Shown: one piece after another, positions 52,521 to 58,945 of the stretch
Numbering within the stretch: the stretch's first letter is position 1
Layout of the letters: each line of letters starts with the position of its first letter
From: Pandoraea iniqua
Lineage (GTDB): Bacteria; Pseudomonadota; Gammaproteobacteria; Burkholderiales; Burkholderiaceae
Reading direction: 5' to 3'
NCBI RefSeq assembly: GCF_902459685.1
Contig: NZ_CABPSF010000002.1
Span: 744,001-808,000, forward strand
DNA: 64,000 bases
Made by a program: the position numbers and the translations under genes
Notes under the pieces: generated by a model
The model's input: the letters and a program-made list of their open reading frames with translations, nothing else
The model's database searches: none
What the model was told of the DNA's origin: nothing

Positions 52521-53000
52521 ATGACCTTAGCGAAACGCGTTGCACGCATCGAGGCAGTGCTGCCGACGCTGTGCACGAAGACCGATCTCCAACGAGAGAC
52601 AGGCGCCTTGCGCGTCGAACTGCATGAGCAGGTTGGGGCACTGCGCAGTGAGATGCACAGTGAATTCAAGGCAGTGCGAAATGAAATGCACGTTGAATTC
52701 AAAGCGGTGCGTATGGAGATGCATGCCGGTTTTCAAGCGGTGCGCATGGAGATGCATGCTGAATTCAAGGTCGTTCACGCGGAATTCAAAGCGGTGCGCA
52801 CCGAGATGCATACCGGTCTTCAATCACTACGCACCGAAATGCACACCGAGTTCAAAGCGGTCCGCTCGGAGATGCACGCCGGATTCACGACGATAAGTCA
52901 GATGATGATGTCGCAAACGCGCTGGATCATCGGCACATTGCTGACGGTCTGCCCCGCGTTGGTGGCTGCGACGCTGTTTATTGTGCGGTATCAGGGATAG
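52521..53000 (+). CDS. Hendecad-repeat coiled-coil protein with C-terminal TM
   Basis: A 159-residue protein. Residues about 43-126 are tandem 11-residue units of the form xEMHxxFxAVR (SEMHSEFKAVR, NEMHVEFKAVR, MEMHAGFQAVR and so on), giving a regular right-handed or mixed coiled coil; one unit has lost four residues. The C terminus is one TM (WIIGTLLTVCPALVAATLFIV). This layout resembles small DUF1640/CCDC90-type coiled-coil membrane proteins. It is the last chromosomal gene before the prophage edge. Confidence 0.7.
   Translation: MTLAKRVARIEAVLPTLCTKTDLQRETGALRVELHEQVGALRSEMHSEFKAVRNEMHVEFKAVRMEMHAGFQAVRMEMHAEFKVVHAEFKAVRTEMHTGLQSLRTEMHTEFKAVRSEMHAGFTTISQMMMSQTRWIIGTLLTVCPALVAATLFIVRYQG
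52647..52898 (+). repeat. 33-base tandem repeat inside the coiled-coil gene
   Basis: Seven full 33-base units and one shortened 21-base unit (the fifth), each beginning around GAGATGCA and containing GAATTCAA or a relative. The repeat keeps the reading frame and encodes the hendecads; copy number could vary between strains. Confidence 0.85.
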
Positions 53001-53013
53001 CGGCGCAGAAATG

Positions 53014-53039
53014 AAAAACGGACCCGAAGGTCCGTTTTT
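53014..53039. terminator. Bidirectional rho-independent terminator
   Basis: Perfect stem AAAAACGGACC/GGTCCGTTTTT with a CGAA tetraloop, 13 bases after the coiled-coil gene. Confidence 0.92.
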
Positions 53040-53083
53040 CAATCGATCAGCGCATCTTCCGTTGTCGTCGATACGCTATGTTT

Positions 53084-53107
53084 TGGTGGAGCCGGCGGGG
53101 ATCTGAA
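53084..53107 (-). other. Putative prophage attachment site (tmRNA/tRNA 3'-end fragment)
   Basis: On the minus strand this reads TTCAGATCCCCGCCGGCTCCACCA, which is what the T-arm and acceptor 3' strand of a tmRNA or tRNA with an encoded CCA look like (the acceptor half CGGCTCC would pair with GGGGCCG, as in ssrA). No 5' half is adjacent, so it is a displaced fragment. It coincides with the switch from chromosomal genes to phage genes. Confidence 0.55.
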
Positions 53108-53180
53108 TAACGCCTGCGATGCAGTATTTACGGTGGTCCCGGCGTATCGGTGTTGTCAGATACCACCAGAAATACCACCG

Positions 53181-53435
53181 TCAATGCGCGGCTTGCACCG
53201 TACCTGAATCGGCATCCTCCACCGAACCGCCGCGCGCCGCCGCGACCTGCTTGGCGATCCACTGCTGAATTTCGGACTCAAGCCAACGGCTCGCGTACCC
53301 GACGTTCACGGGCGCGGGGAACGTGCCATCCTTCACGCGCTTATAGATCGCGGTCTTGCCGTAACCCACCTGATCGATCACGTCTTTCAGCTTGAGCATG
53401 CGTTCAGGTTTGTTGCTGTGTTGGGCGCTCATCAT
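53181..53435 (-). CDS. AlpA family phage regulator / excisionase-like
   Basis: An 84-residue MerR-like winged-helix protein: MLKLKDVIDQVGYGKTAIYKRVKDGTFPAPVNVG then SRWLESEIQQWIAKQVAAARGG, the AlpA signature. Such proteins regulate integrase or act in excision. Its ATG at 53435 overlaps the stop of a 25-residue frame (ATGA) and GGGAG precedes it by five bases. It is the leftmost phage gene, with two ATACCACC direct repeats between it and the att-like site. Confidence 0.85.
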   Translation of the reverse strand: MMSAQHSNKPERMLKLKDVIDQVGYGKTAIYKRVKDGTFPAPVNVGYASRWLESEIQQWIAKQVAAARGGSVEDADSGTVQAAH

Positions 53436-53509
53436 CGTATCTCCCGTGCGCGGGACGTAACCCGCAGAATCTCTTCCAGTGCTTCGGCCGTGGCCAGGTG
53501 GGTGGTCAT
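53432..53509 (-). CDS. Possible 25-residue phage protein
   Basis: MTTHLATAEALEEILRVTSR followed by AREIR. The ATG overlaps the methylase stop and the stop overlaps the AlpA start, both as ATGA, so it fits the overlap pattern of the whole operon. It is an amphipathic helix; function unknown. Confidence 0.4.
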   Translation of the reverse strand: MTTHLATAEALEEILRVTSRAREIR

Positions 53510-54171
53510 GCTGCCTTCTCGATTGCTTGTGGCTTGTGGTTCGCGTAGAAGACCGCGCGTGCGAATCCCATCGGCGTCGCGCTACGGAAATCGGCTCGGT
53601 CTTGGCCGGGGGGAGCTTTGTGGATTCGATCATCCGGCGTCCCCAAGAGGAAATCGCGCTGTGCCGACGGCATGACGAAGCCACCGCCGGTCCACAGGCA
53701 AGTCTTCTTCGTGTAGTTGTCATCCGCGCACAGGTCGGAAAACTCGTAGGGGTGAAAGGTGTAGTCCGGTTTTCGCCAGTACGAACTCACCGTGCTCACC
53801 GGGTTCTCGATCAGGTACGGTGCGCCGGACCATTCGGCCAGTTTCACGGATGCCTCGAACAGACGTAGCGCCATGATGAGAGAGCCGATGCCTTTGTCTT
53901 TGAACCAGCGCGCGCCAGACACCGCCACGTCGGTACAAGGCGGAAAGAAGAATGCGGCAGCAATATCACCTCGTGGCGGCATCCAGTCGAGCATGTCAGC
54001 ACCCACCCAGACGATATTTCCGTCATGCCGTTTGCCTGCTTGGTGCTGGATATCGACGCAGTAGCAGAGGTATCCGGCGTCCGCCCACGGCTTGACCATG
54101 TTCCCCGTCTTGTCGAAGCACGAGATAACGATGCGTCGGCAGTCGCCCAGAATGATCTCGTTCTGTCTCAT
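53506..54171 (-). CDS. C5-methyltransferase-like phage protein
   Basis: A 221-residue protein with a catalytic-type loop FFPPCTDVAVSG near residue 80 and the ENP motif (YLIENPVSTVSSYW), as in cytosine-C5 DNA methylases. The usual N-terminal SAM motif (FxGxG) is not obvious; it has SCFDKTGNMVKPWADAGYLCYCVD instead. It may methylate phage DNA for protection or be a diverged, inactive form. It overlaps both neighbours. Confidence 0.65.
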   Translation of the reverse strand: MRQNEIILGDCRRIVISCFDKTGNMVKPWADAGYLCYCVDIQHQAGKRHDGNIVWVGADMLDWMPPRGDIAAAFFFPPCTDVAVSGARWFKDKGIGSLIMALRLFEASVKLAEWSGAPYLIENPVSTVSSYWRKPDYTFHPYEFSDLCADDNYTKKTCLWTGGGFVMPSAQRDFLLGTPDDRIHKAPPGQDRADFRSATPMGFARAVFYANHKPQAIEKAA

Positions 54172-54347
54172 GGCAGATACCTCCACGCCAGCATGCAGAG
54201 GGATACCAGCATCATGATGATCCCGATGAGAAACAGCGCCACGCACACGAAATCGGGTACGTCCGGTTCTTCATAGAACGCGGGTTGAATTGCCTTTGCT
54301 ATCGTCCCGAAGACGATGGCTAGAGCGAAGCCGATGACGAAGATCAC
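54168..54347 (-). CDS. Small two-TM phage membrane protein
   Basis: A 59-residue protein with TM segments VIGFALAIVFGTIAKAI and VALFLIGIIMMLVSLCMLAWRY. The GTG start overlaps the HNH gene stop (GTGA) and AGGAG lies eight bases upstream; the stop overlaps the methylase ATG. Function unknown. Confidence 0.6.
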   Translation of the reverse strand: MIFVIGFALAIVFGTIAKAIQPAFYEEPDVPDFVCVALFLIGIIMMLVSLCMLAWRYLP

Positions 54348-54754
54348 GATTTCCGCTCCTGTAATACGCGCTCGAAGTGAAACACGACGGCCGCGCCGGT
54401 CTCCTGAATGAGTCCGTACTGCTTCGCCAGCCGGTAGATCGGGTGGTAGCTGTTCAGCGAGCTGACGTGCCCGGCGAGCCAATTTCGCCAGGATGCGAGC
54501 GACATTGACGCCTTGCTGATGTTGCACGGCGGGCAGGCAGGCATCATGTTCTCGATGACATCGCGCTCTGGTCTGAGCGGTGTAGTTGTCGCGAGACGCA
54601 CGCCGCCGTTGGGAGTGTCCACGCGCTTCAGGTCGCGAATGCACGGCTCGAAGTGGTCGGCGTGCCAACGCTCGGGAAGGTCGCATCCGCAATAGGCGCA
54701 CCGGCCGTCGTACTTCATGCGCAGTTGCTCGCGTTGAGCTTTCGTCAGCTTCAC
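54344..54754 (-). CDS. HNH endonuclease domain protein
   Basis: A 136-residue protein with a zinc-supported HNH site: CAYCGCDL, then WHADHFEP (the catalytic His-Asp-His area), and a second pair in MPACPPCNISKA. It is the size of free-standing phage HNH nucleases. It overlaps its neighbours by 4 bases on each side. Confidence 0.88.
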   Translation of the reverse strand: MKLTKAQREQLRMKYDGRCAYCGCDLPERWHADHFEPCIRDLKRVDTPNGGVRLATTTPLRPERDVIENMMPACPPCNISKASMSLASWRNWLAGHVSSLNSYHPIYRLAKQYGLIQETGAAVVFHFERVLQERKS

Positions 54755-55140
54755 GATTTCCGCTCCTCCGCTGCCTGCGAGGCGGCAGCAGTAACAATGG
54801 CGCGGCGTGCCGCGCGCTCCCAGTCGGCATCGTCTGAAACGCTCTCTTGCGCCAAATCACGGTAGCTTTTCGACCCGGTGACGTTGACCCACATGTCGCC
54901 GTCCCCATCGAAAAATTCCACTTCCAACCGAAGTTTCACAGCGAGCGCGAACGCGTCGTGATTCTCGGCCAACGGATTCCACCGAAATTCCCGGTCGCAT
55001 CCGTTATGGTCTTGGTTGTCGGCATGCAGATAGAGCATCCCATCATCGGCTTCGCTGTATCGCAGGCCGATTTCATCGTCTGCTACCTCGCGTGCCCAAT
55101 TGGCCCGTGCTGCCAGTTCCAACAGTTCGCGGTCAGTCAT
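54751..55140 (-). CDS. Phage hypothetical protein (NinX/DUF2591-like)
   Basis: A 129-residue acidic soluble protein: MTDRELLELAARANW at the start, NPLAENHDAFALAVKLRLEVEFFDGDGDMWVNV in the middle, and AARRAIVTAAASQAA at the end. The phrase NPLAENHDAFALAVKL is common in small phage proteins of unknown role. It overlaps the HNH start. Confidence 0.7.
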   Translation of the reverse strand: MTDRELLELAARANWAREVADDEIGLRYSEADDGMLYLHADNQDHNGCDREFRWNPLAENHDAFALAVKLRLEVEFFDGDGDMWVNVTGSKSYRDLAQESVSDDADWERAARRAIVTAAASQAAEERKS

Positions 55141-55487
55141 CACTCCCCCTTCGCCGGTATCACCGGGCATTTGAGGCATTCGCTGCCGGGCCATGAACCG
55201 CATACGCACGGCCCTGCAACATCACCGGTCGGGTAGGGCGGTAATCCGTGAGCCTTGGGATTGAAGCTATCGAACCGGCGTCGCATACGCTCGCGAACCT
55301 TCTCGATGCTGTGTTCGTATCCGGTGTCGCCGCCGTTCCCTTCGCCCCACGCTTTCACGTGCGATAGGGCATCGACCGCATCGGGGAACTCGGCAAGCCA
55401 TCTGTCCGCGCATTGCACTGCCGCTCGATAGCGTTCGAGTGCCGCCATCTCCTGACGTGCAACTATCCACTTGAGCCAGTTTCGCAT
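55140..55487 (-). CDS. Phage hypothetical protein
   Basis: A 115-residue protein with a Trp/Arg-rich N terminus and a C-terminal cysteine cluster (GPCVCGSWPGSECLKCP) that may bind a metal. Its stop overlaps the next ATG, and its own ATG overlaps the P-loop gene stop (TGATG). No family recognised. Confidence 0.65.
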   Translation of the reverse strand: MRNWLKWIVARQEMAALERYRAAVQCADRWLAEFPDAVDALSHVKAWGEGNGGDTGYEHSIEKVRERMRRRFDSFNPKAHGLPPYPTGDVAGPCVCGSWPGSECLKCPVIPAKGE

Positions 55488-56059
55488 CACGCCCCCTTCG
55501 CCTTGCCGGCAATGGCGGCGTCATATTCCTCGATGGAATCGAAGAACGTTCCGTTCTCGCGTAACAGGCGTTCCAACTCGCGCTCGTTGTGAGTTTCTGC
55601 CTTGAAGCCTCCGTGCACGAAGATGCTGGCGATCAGCCACGCAATCTGCGACAGCCGTTCACCATCCCCGCCATCCGCCGACAGCGCGGCGCGTACCGCC
55701 TCGCCGTATGCATTTGCGTAGCCCCGCATCTGGTGCTCGGTGAAATACCCACTGCCATTGGCGTGCCGGATGGTAGGCGTCGGGAACCGTGGGAGAGCAG
55801 GCCATTCAAGCGCTTCATGCTCATCACCGCCCACCTTTGCGGGAGACGGCCCCTGCTCCACCAGAATGACTGACGGCTTGTACATTTCAAGCGAGTCCGT
55901 CCAATCGGCGTGCGTCATGTTCTTCTCGGACTTGGCGGCCGCAGCATCCTGATATCGCACCGGCAAGCCAAGCGCTTTCATCAGGATTTCGATTTCACCC
56001 AGCAACGCCGACTTACCGCTGCCGACCCTGCCGGAAACCGTGATTGTCACTTCGCTCAT
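55487..56059 (-). CDS. P-loop phage protein
   Basis: A 190-residue protein opening with a Walker A motif SGRVGSGKSALLGEIEIL (residues 9-26) and a later strand PSVILVEQG. It could be an NTPase or nucleotide kinase; the C-terminal half (SQIAWLIASIFVHGGFKAETHNEREL) resembles short helper segments found in phage early regions. Confidence 0.7.
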   Translation of the reverse strand: MSEVTITVSGRVGSGKSALLGEIEILMKALGLPVRYQDAAAAKSEKNMTHADWTDSLEMYKPSVILVEQGPSPAKVGGDEHEALEWPALPRFPTPTIRHANGSGYFTEHQMRGYANAYGEAVRAALSADGGDGERLSQIAWLIASIFVHGGFKAETHNERELERLLRENGTFFDSIEEYDAAIAGKAKGA

Positions 56060-56808
56060 TATTTTTGCTCCTTCGCGGGAGACGTGAGGGCATCGGGGAG
56101 AGGTCGCCAGTCTTCGCTATCGTCAAGAGAAACAGTCCCGATCATTTCCGGGTTCATGCGATTGATCGGATGAGCGCATTCGCCGAACTCGCGCTTGAAG
56201 ACATGGCGCCAATGCATCGGCGAACCGTCATCGTGCTTGGCTTCTTCGTAGACGAGGCTCCTGCCTTTGTATAGCCAGAAAAATTGCTGCCCGATCTTCA
56301 CGCCAAGCTCGGCGATATCGTTGACGACCCATTCCACTTGGTCGTCGCGCAAATTTCCCACCTGCGGCGCATCTGCGGCGCGCACTAAGTCAGCCGTGTG
56401 CAATTCCTCGTTCAACTGAAGCACCTGCTTTTCGAGGCGCTGAACGTCTAGCCGCAGACTGGAATTCTCAGCTACCAAGTTCGTGAAGTCGTGCGCGGAA
56501 TACGGTTGATAGCCGGTCTCGCGCTCGCCGCCATTCACGGGCGCGGCGTAGAACTTCGTGCCATAGGGCAGTTTCTGAATGTCGGTGAGCGTGACCAGTT
56601 CGCGCTCACCGAACACTTCCGGGTCACCGTGCTTCGACCGCACTTCCGCCACCGCCTCTTGCCCTGCGCTCTGTGCGGCTGGCGTGTCCTCGCAAACGCG
56701 CTTGATCGCGTCGCGCACAGCATCCGGAATCGTCCAGTTTTTGTACATCGGGTCCGCGATCTGCTTGATGATGGCGTCGGCCAACGTCACGGTCTTGAGA
56801 TCATGCAT
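56059..56808 (-). CDS. Modular phage hypothetical protein, copy 1 of the AAQSAGQEAVA module
   Basis: A 249-residue soluble protein: N-terminal helical part, then the linker TPAAQSAGQEAVA, the segment KFYAAPVNGGE, a short coiled coil (LRLDVQRLEKQVLQLNEELH) and a C-terminal part with CAHPINRMNPEMIG. The two linker segments also occur in the protein at 58942 and are identical at DNA level. Function unknown. Confidence 0.7.
   Translation of the reverse strand: MHDLKTVTLADAIIKQIADPMYKNWTIPDAVRDAIKRVCEDTPAAQSAGQEAVAEVRSKHGDPEVFGERELVTLTDIQKLPYGTKFYAAPVNGGERETGYQPYSAHDFTNLVAENSSLRLDVQRLEKQVLQLNEELHTADLVRAADAPQVGNLRDDQVEWVVNDIAELGVKIGQQFFWLYKGRSLVYEEAKHDDGSPMHWRHVFKREFGECAHPINRMNPEMIGTVSLDDSEDWRPLPDALTSPAKEQK
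56523..56549. repeat. 27-base direct repeat B, copy 1
   Basis: Identical to 59940-59966. It codes the AAPVNGGE segment in the modular phage protein at 56059. Confidence 0.9.
56647..56686. repeat. 40-base direct repeat A, copy 1
   Basis: Identical over 40 bases to 60058-60097. It codes the TPAAQSAGQEAVA segment. Confidence 0.9.
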
Positions 56809-57091
56809 TCTGGTTCTCCTGTTTGGCGCCACCGACCAGAAGTTCGGCGCCGCGAAATGCTTCAGCGACCGCCTCGTCGACGGTCCGGTGCCCGCTATCG
56901 CTCCACCAGCCGTCGTACAGATACCCACCGTCCGGATGCTTGACGGTGATGTACCAGTCGTTGGTGTAGTCCTCATCCTGGGCGACTCGGATCCAATAGC
57001 CGTCGCTCCACCACCCTTCGAACTCGGATGGCGTGTTCACATCGACTTGACCGGCAGCGATTACGCGTTGAATCGGCGTACAGACGGTCAT
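56801..57091 (-). CDS. Phage hypothetical protein
   Basis: A 96-residue protein rich in Trp and Asp (FEGWWSDGYWIRVAQDEDYTNDWYITVKHPDGGYLYDGWWSD). The repeated GWWSDG text suggests a small beta-rich fold. It overlaps the next gene by 8 bases and the previous one by 4 bases. Confidence 0.65.
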   Translation of the reverse strand: MTVCTPIQRVIAAGQVDVNTPSEFEGWWSDGYWIRVAQDEDYTNDWYITVKHPDGGYLYDGWWSDSGHRTVDEAVAEAFRGAELLVGGAKQENQNA

Positions 57092-57444
57092 TTGTCGTCT
57101 CCGTTGGACGTGCCTTGGACATCGTCGATTTCGGCATCCATGCACCGAAGGCAGCAGCGATAGCTGCCCCAGTAGTCGCCGTCTACCAACGCCTTTTCGT
57201 ACCGGTGCAGTTCGCCGACGGCTATCTCGTGCGGCTTTGCGCCGAGGGCCTGACCAAGCCAGCATGCGTGAGGTTTGCGAGCCGTGACGAGCTTCACGGT
57301 GCGGCACTTGATGTCGGCCTCCTCGCCCATGAAGAGGTCATGCGTGAGGTACTCGGCCTCGGTGCGGCGCGTCAGCGTCTCCACCACTGAAGGCGGCGCT
57401 GGCTGGGTATTCAGCCCTTCGGGGCGTGGGTCCATGTAGCTCAT
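57088..57444 (-). CDS. Phage hypothetical protein with cysteine pairs
   Basis: A 118-residue protein with KPHACWLGQALGAKPHEIAVGELHRY and GSYRCCLRCMDAEID, suggesting a possible zinc site. It is downstream of the RecA-like ATPase by 72 bases and overlaps the following gene (ATGA). Confidence 0.65.
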   Translation of the reverse strand: MSYMDPRPEGLNTQPAPPSVVETLTRRTEAEYLTHDLFMGEEADIKCRTVKLVTARKPHACWLGQALGAKPHEIAVGELHRYEKALVDGDYWGSYRCCLRCMDAEIDDVQGTSNGDDK

Positions 57445-57516
57445 GAATCTCTCCTATATAAGTCCGGCTGTTCTCCCCATTGGGTGAGATACGGCCAGCC
57501 GGGAGCCTCGAAGGCG

Positions 57517-58602
57517 TTACGCGGCGTCAACGGAAAGGGTTTCGTCCGGTCCTTCATCAGGAAGTGGGCTGGGCGGTTCAAGGCAGATACGAAGCTGCTC
57601 CAATCCTTCCTTGAGAGCATCGCTAGGAGTGTTCTCGACCTTCGTCCAACTGCGGGTCTCGAAGATTCGTTCCAGCCATTCAGCGCGCTTTTGCTTGTCC
57701 TCTGCGCCTTGTGACGGGAAGTGCTTCTTGAGCAATTCGGCAATTTCTTCGCTGTAGATGGTGCGTTGGCGTTGCTCGAAAGACCACGAATCAGAGCCTT
57801 CCTCGGTATATAAGTCCTTGCTATCGCGTCGCTCCATGCTCTCGAAGTGCTGACCACCGAGATTAAGGAAGGCAAAGTGCGGCTTGAAAGAGTCGAATGT
57901 GGGAAAGTCCAATTCGTGGCCGTTGATGCGGTCAGAACGATCTTTCTCGATTAGGGCGCGATTGATCGTGCGCCCGTCTTCACGCTTGCGCTGCATTTCG
58001 ATGAGCAGGCTAGGCTCGTAGCCCAGTTCCTTCTCTGTCGCCATACGCGAACCATCCGTGATCAACTCCTTCTTGCCGGTCTCTTGGTTCTCTTGGTACG
58101 TGTAGATCGCACCAGCACGACCGCAAATGATCATGTGCAGTTTTGACGACAGGAAACGGTCTGTGAAATCCCCCCAAGCGGCCTTAATCGGACGCCAATG
58201 ATGGAATTCCAGGCCATAGATCGGGCGACGCCCTTTCTTCTTCAGACCCTCATTGATCTTTGCCAGATACGATTCTTGGGCGTCGCGCCAGACGTGCGTG
58301 ATCGAGTCGACAATGACGATGCTGCATTCCTGTTCTGCCTCATCCATGAAGGCCATCAGGTCTTTCAACGCGCGGCTTTCGTCGTACACCAAGAACTCAA
58401 TGCCAGCAGCATCAAAAATCGGTTTGATGTAGGAGGCTGCCGGTTCAGTGTCAAACATGCCGACCGGTTTGTCGCACTTCGCGAATTGGTGAAGACCAAC
58501 AGCAATTTCAGCAGCCGTGCGCGTCTTTCCAGAGCCAGCCGGGCCATAGATGCCAACCTTGGCGAAGGCGTGTTTGTTGGTGGCGGGTTTAAGCATTCCC
58601 AT
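57517..58602 (-). CDS. RecA-like phage ATPase (Sak4-type annealing/recombination protein)
   Basis: A 361-residue AAA/RecA-fold protein with Walker A YGPAGSGKTRTAAEIA at residues 19-34, Walker B SIVIVDSITHVW near 95, and a sensor region KLHMIICGRAG. The length and motifs match phage single-strand annealing proteins of the Sak4 group, used in phage recombination and replication restart. The C terminus (after about residue 290) is charged and helical. Confidence 0.85.
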   Translation of the reverse strand: MGMLKPATNKHAFAKVGIYGPAGSGKTRTAAEIAVGLHQFAKCDKPVGMFDTEPAASYIKPIFDAAGIEFLVYDESRALKDLMAFMDEAEQECSIVIVDSITHVWRDAQESYLAKINEGLKKKGRRPIYGLEFHHWRPIKAAWGDFTDRFLSSKLHMIICGRAGAIYTYQENQETGKKELITDGSRMATEKELGYEPSLLIEMQRKREDGRTINRALIEKDRSDRINGHELDFPTFDSFKPHFAFLNLGGQHFESMERRDSKDLYTEEGSDSWSFEQRQRTIYSEEIAELLKKHFPSQGAEDKQKRAEWLERIFETRSWTKVENTPSDALKEGLEQLRICLEPPSPLPDEGPDETLSVDAA

Positions 58603-58610
58603 GATTTATC

Positions 58611-58721
58611 TCAATGAATCCGCGAAAAGGTCGGCCAACCGTCATGCCAGCCACCGTTAAGCACGAAGCCGAGACGCCGCATCGTGGCCACGTACTCATC
58701 CCAACTCAGTTCTTGTTCCAT
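58611..58721 (-). CDS. Very small phage protein
   Basis: A 36-residue acidic/Trp-rich peptide, MEQELSWDEYVATMRRLGFV then LNGGWHDGWPTFSRIH. It lies 8 bases before the ATPase gene and overlaps the end of the zinc-knuckle gene. The start at 58721 gives a plausible small protein; function unknown. Confidence 0.5.
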   Translation of the reverse strand: MEQELSWDEYVATMRRLGFVLNGGWHDGWPTFSRIH

Positions 58722-58945
58722 GCGGGCCTCCCGTAGGTAGGAACATCGTTTGCATATGTCTCGGCGCAGTAATCGAGCGTGCCGACGAGAAAGAAGAAGA
58801 TCGCCAGAATTGCTGTCGTGCGAAGGATCAGAGCGAAGAAGCTCACGAGAATCCGAGGCATGCCGTTCGGGCAATCCTCCGAGCTATGGCCCGCTTTCCC
58901 GCAGCGAAGGCATTGCTCTTGGTCGAGGCGGCGAAGGAGGTTCAT
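58706..58945 (-). CDS. Phage zinc-knuckle membrane protein
   Basis: A 79-residue protein with a complete CCHC zinc knuckle (CLRCGKAGHSSEDC, C-x2-C-x4-H-x4-C, residues 12-25) followed by one TM (ILVSFFALILRTTAILAIFFFLVG). It overlaps the gene before it by 4 bases. A knuckle able to bind single-stranded nucleic acid tethered to the membrane is unusual in a phage early region. Confidence 0.65.
   Translation of the reverse strand: MNLLRRLDQEQCLRCGKAGHSSEDCPNGMPRILVSFFALILRTTAILAIFFFLVGTLDYCAETYANDVPTYGRPAWNKN

Noticed and set aside
57441-57875. Minus-strand 144-codon frame within the RecA-like gene
   Set aside because: Ser/Arg-rich translation in another frame of a gene with clear Walker motifs.
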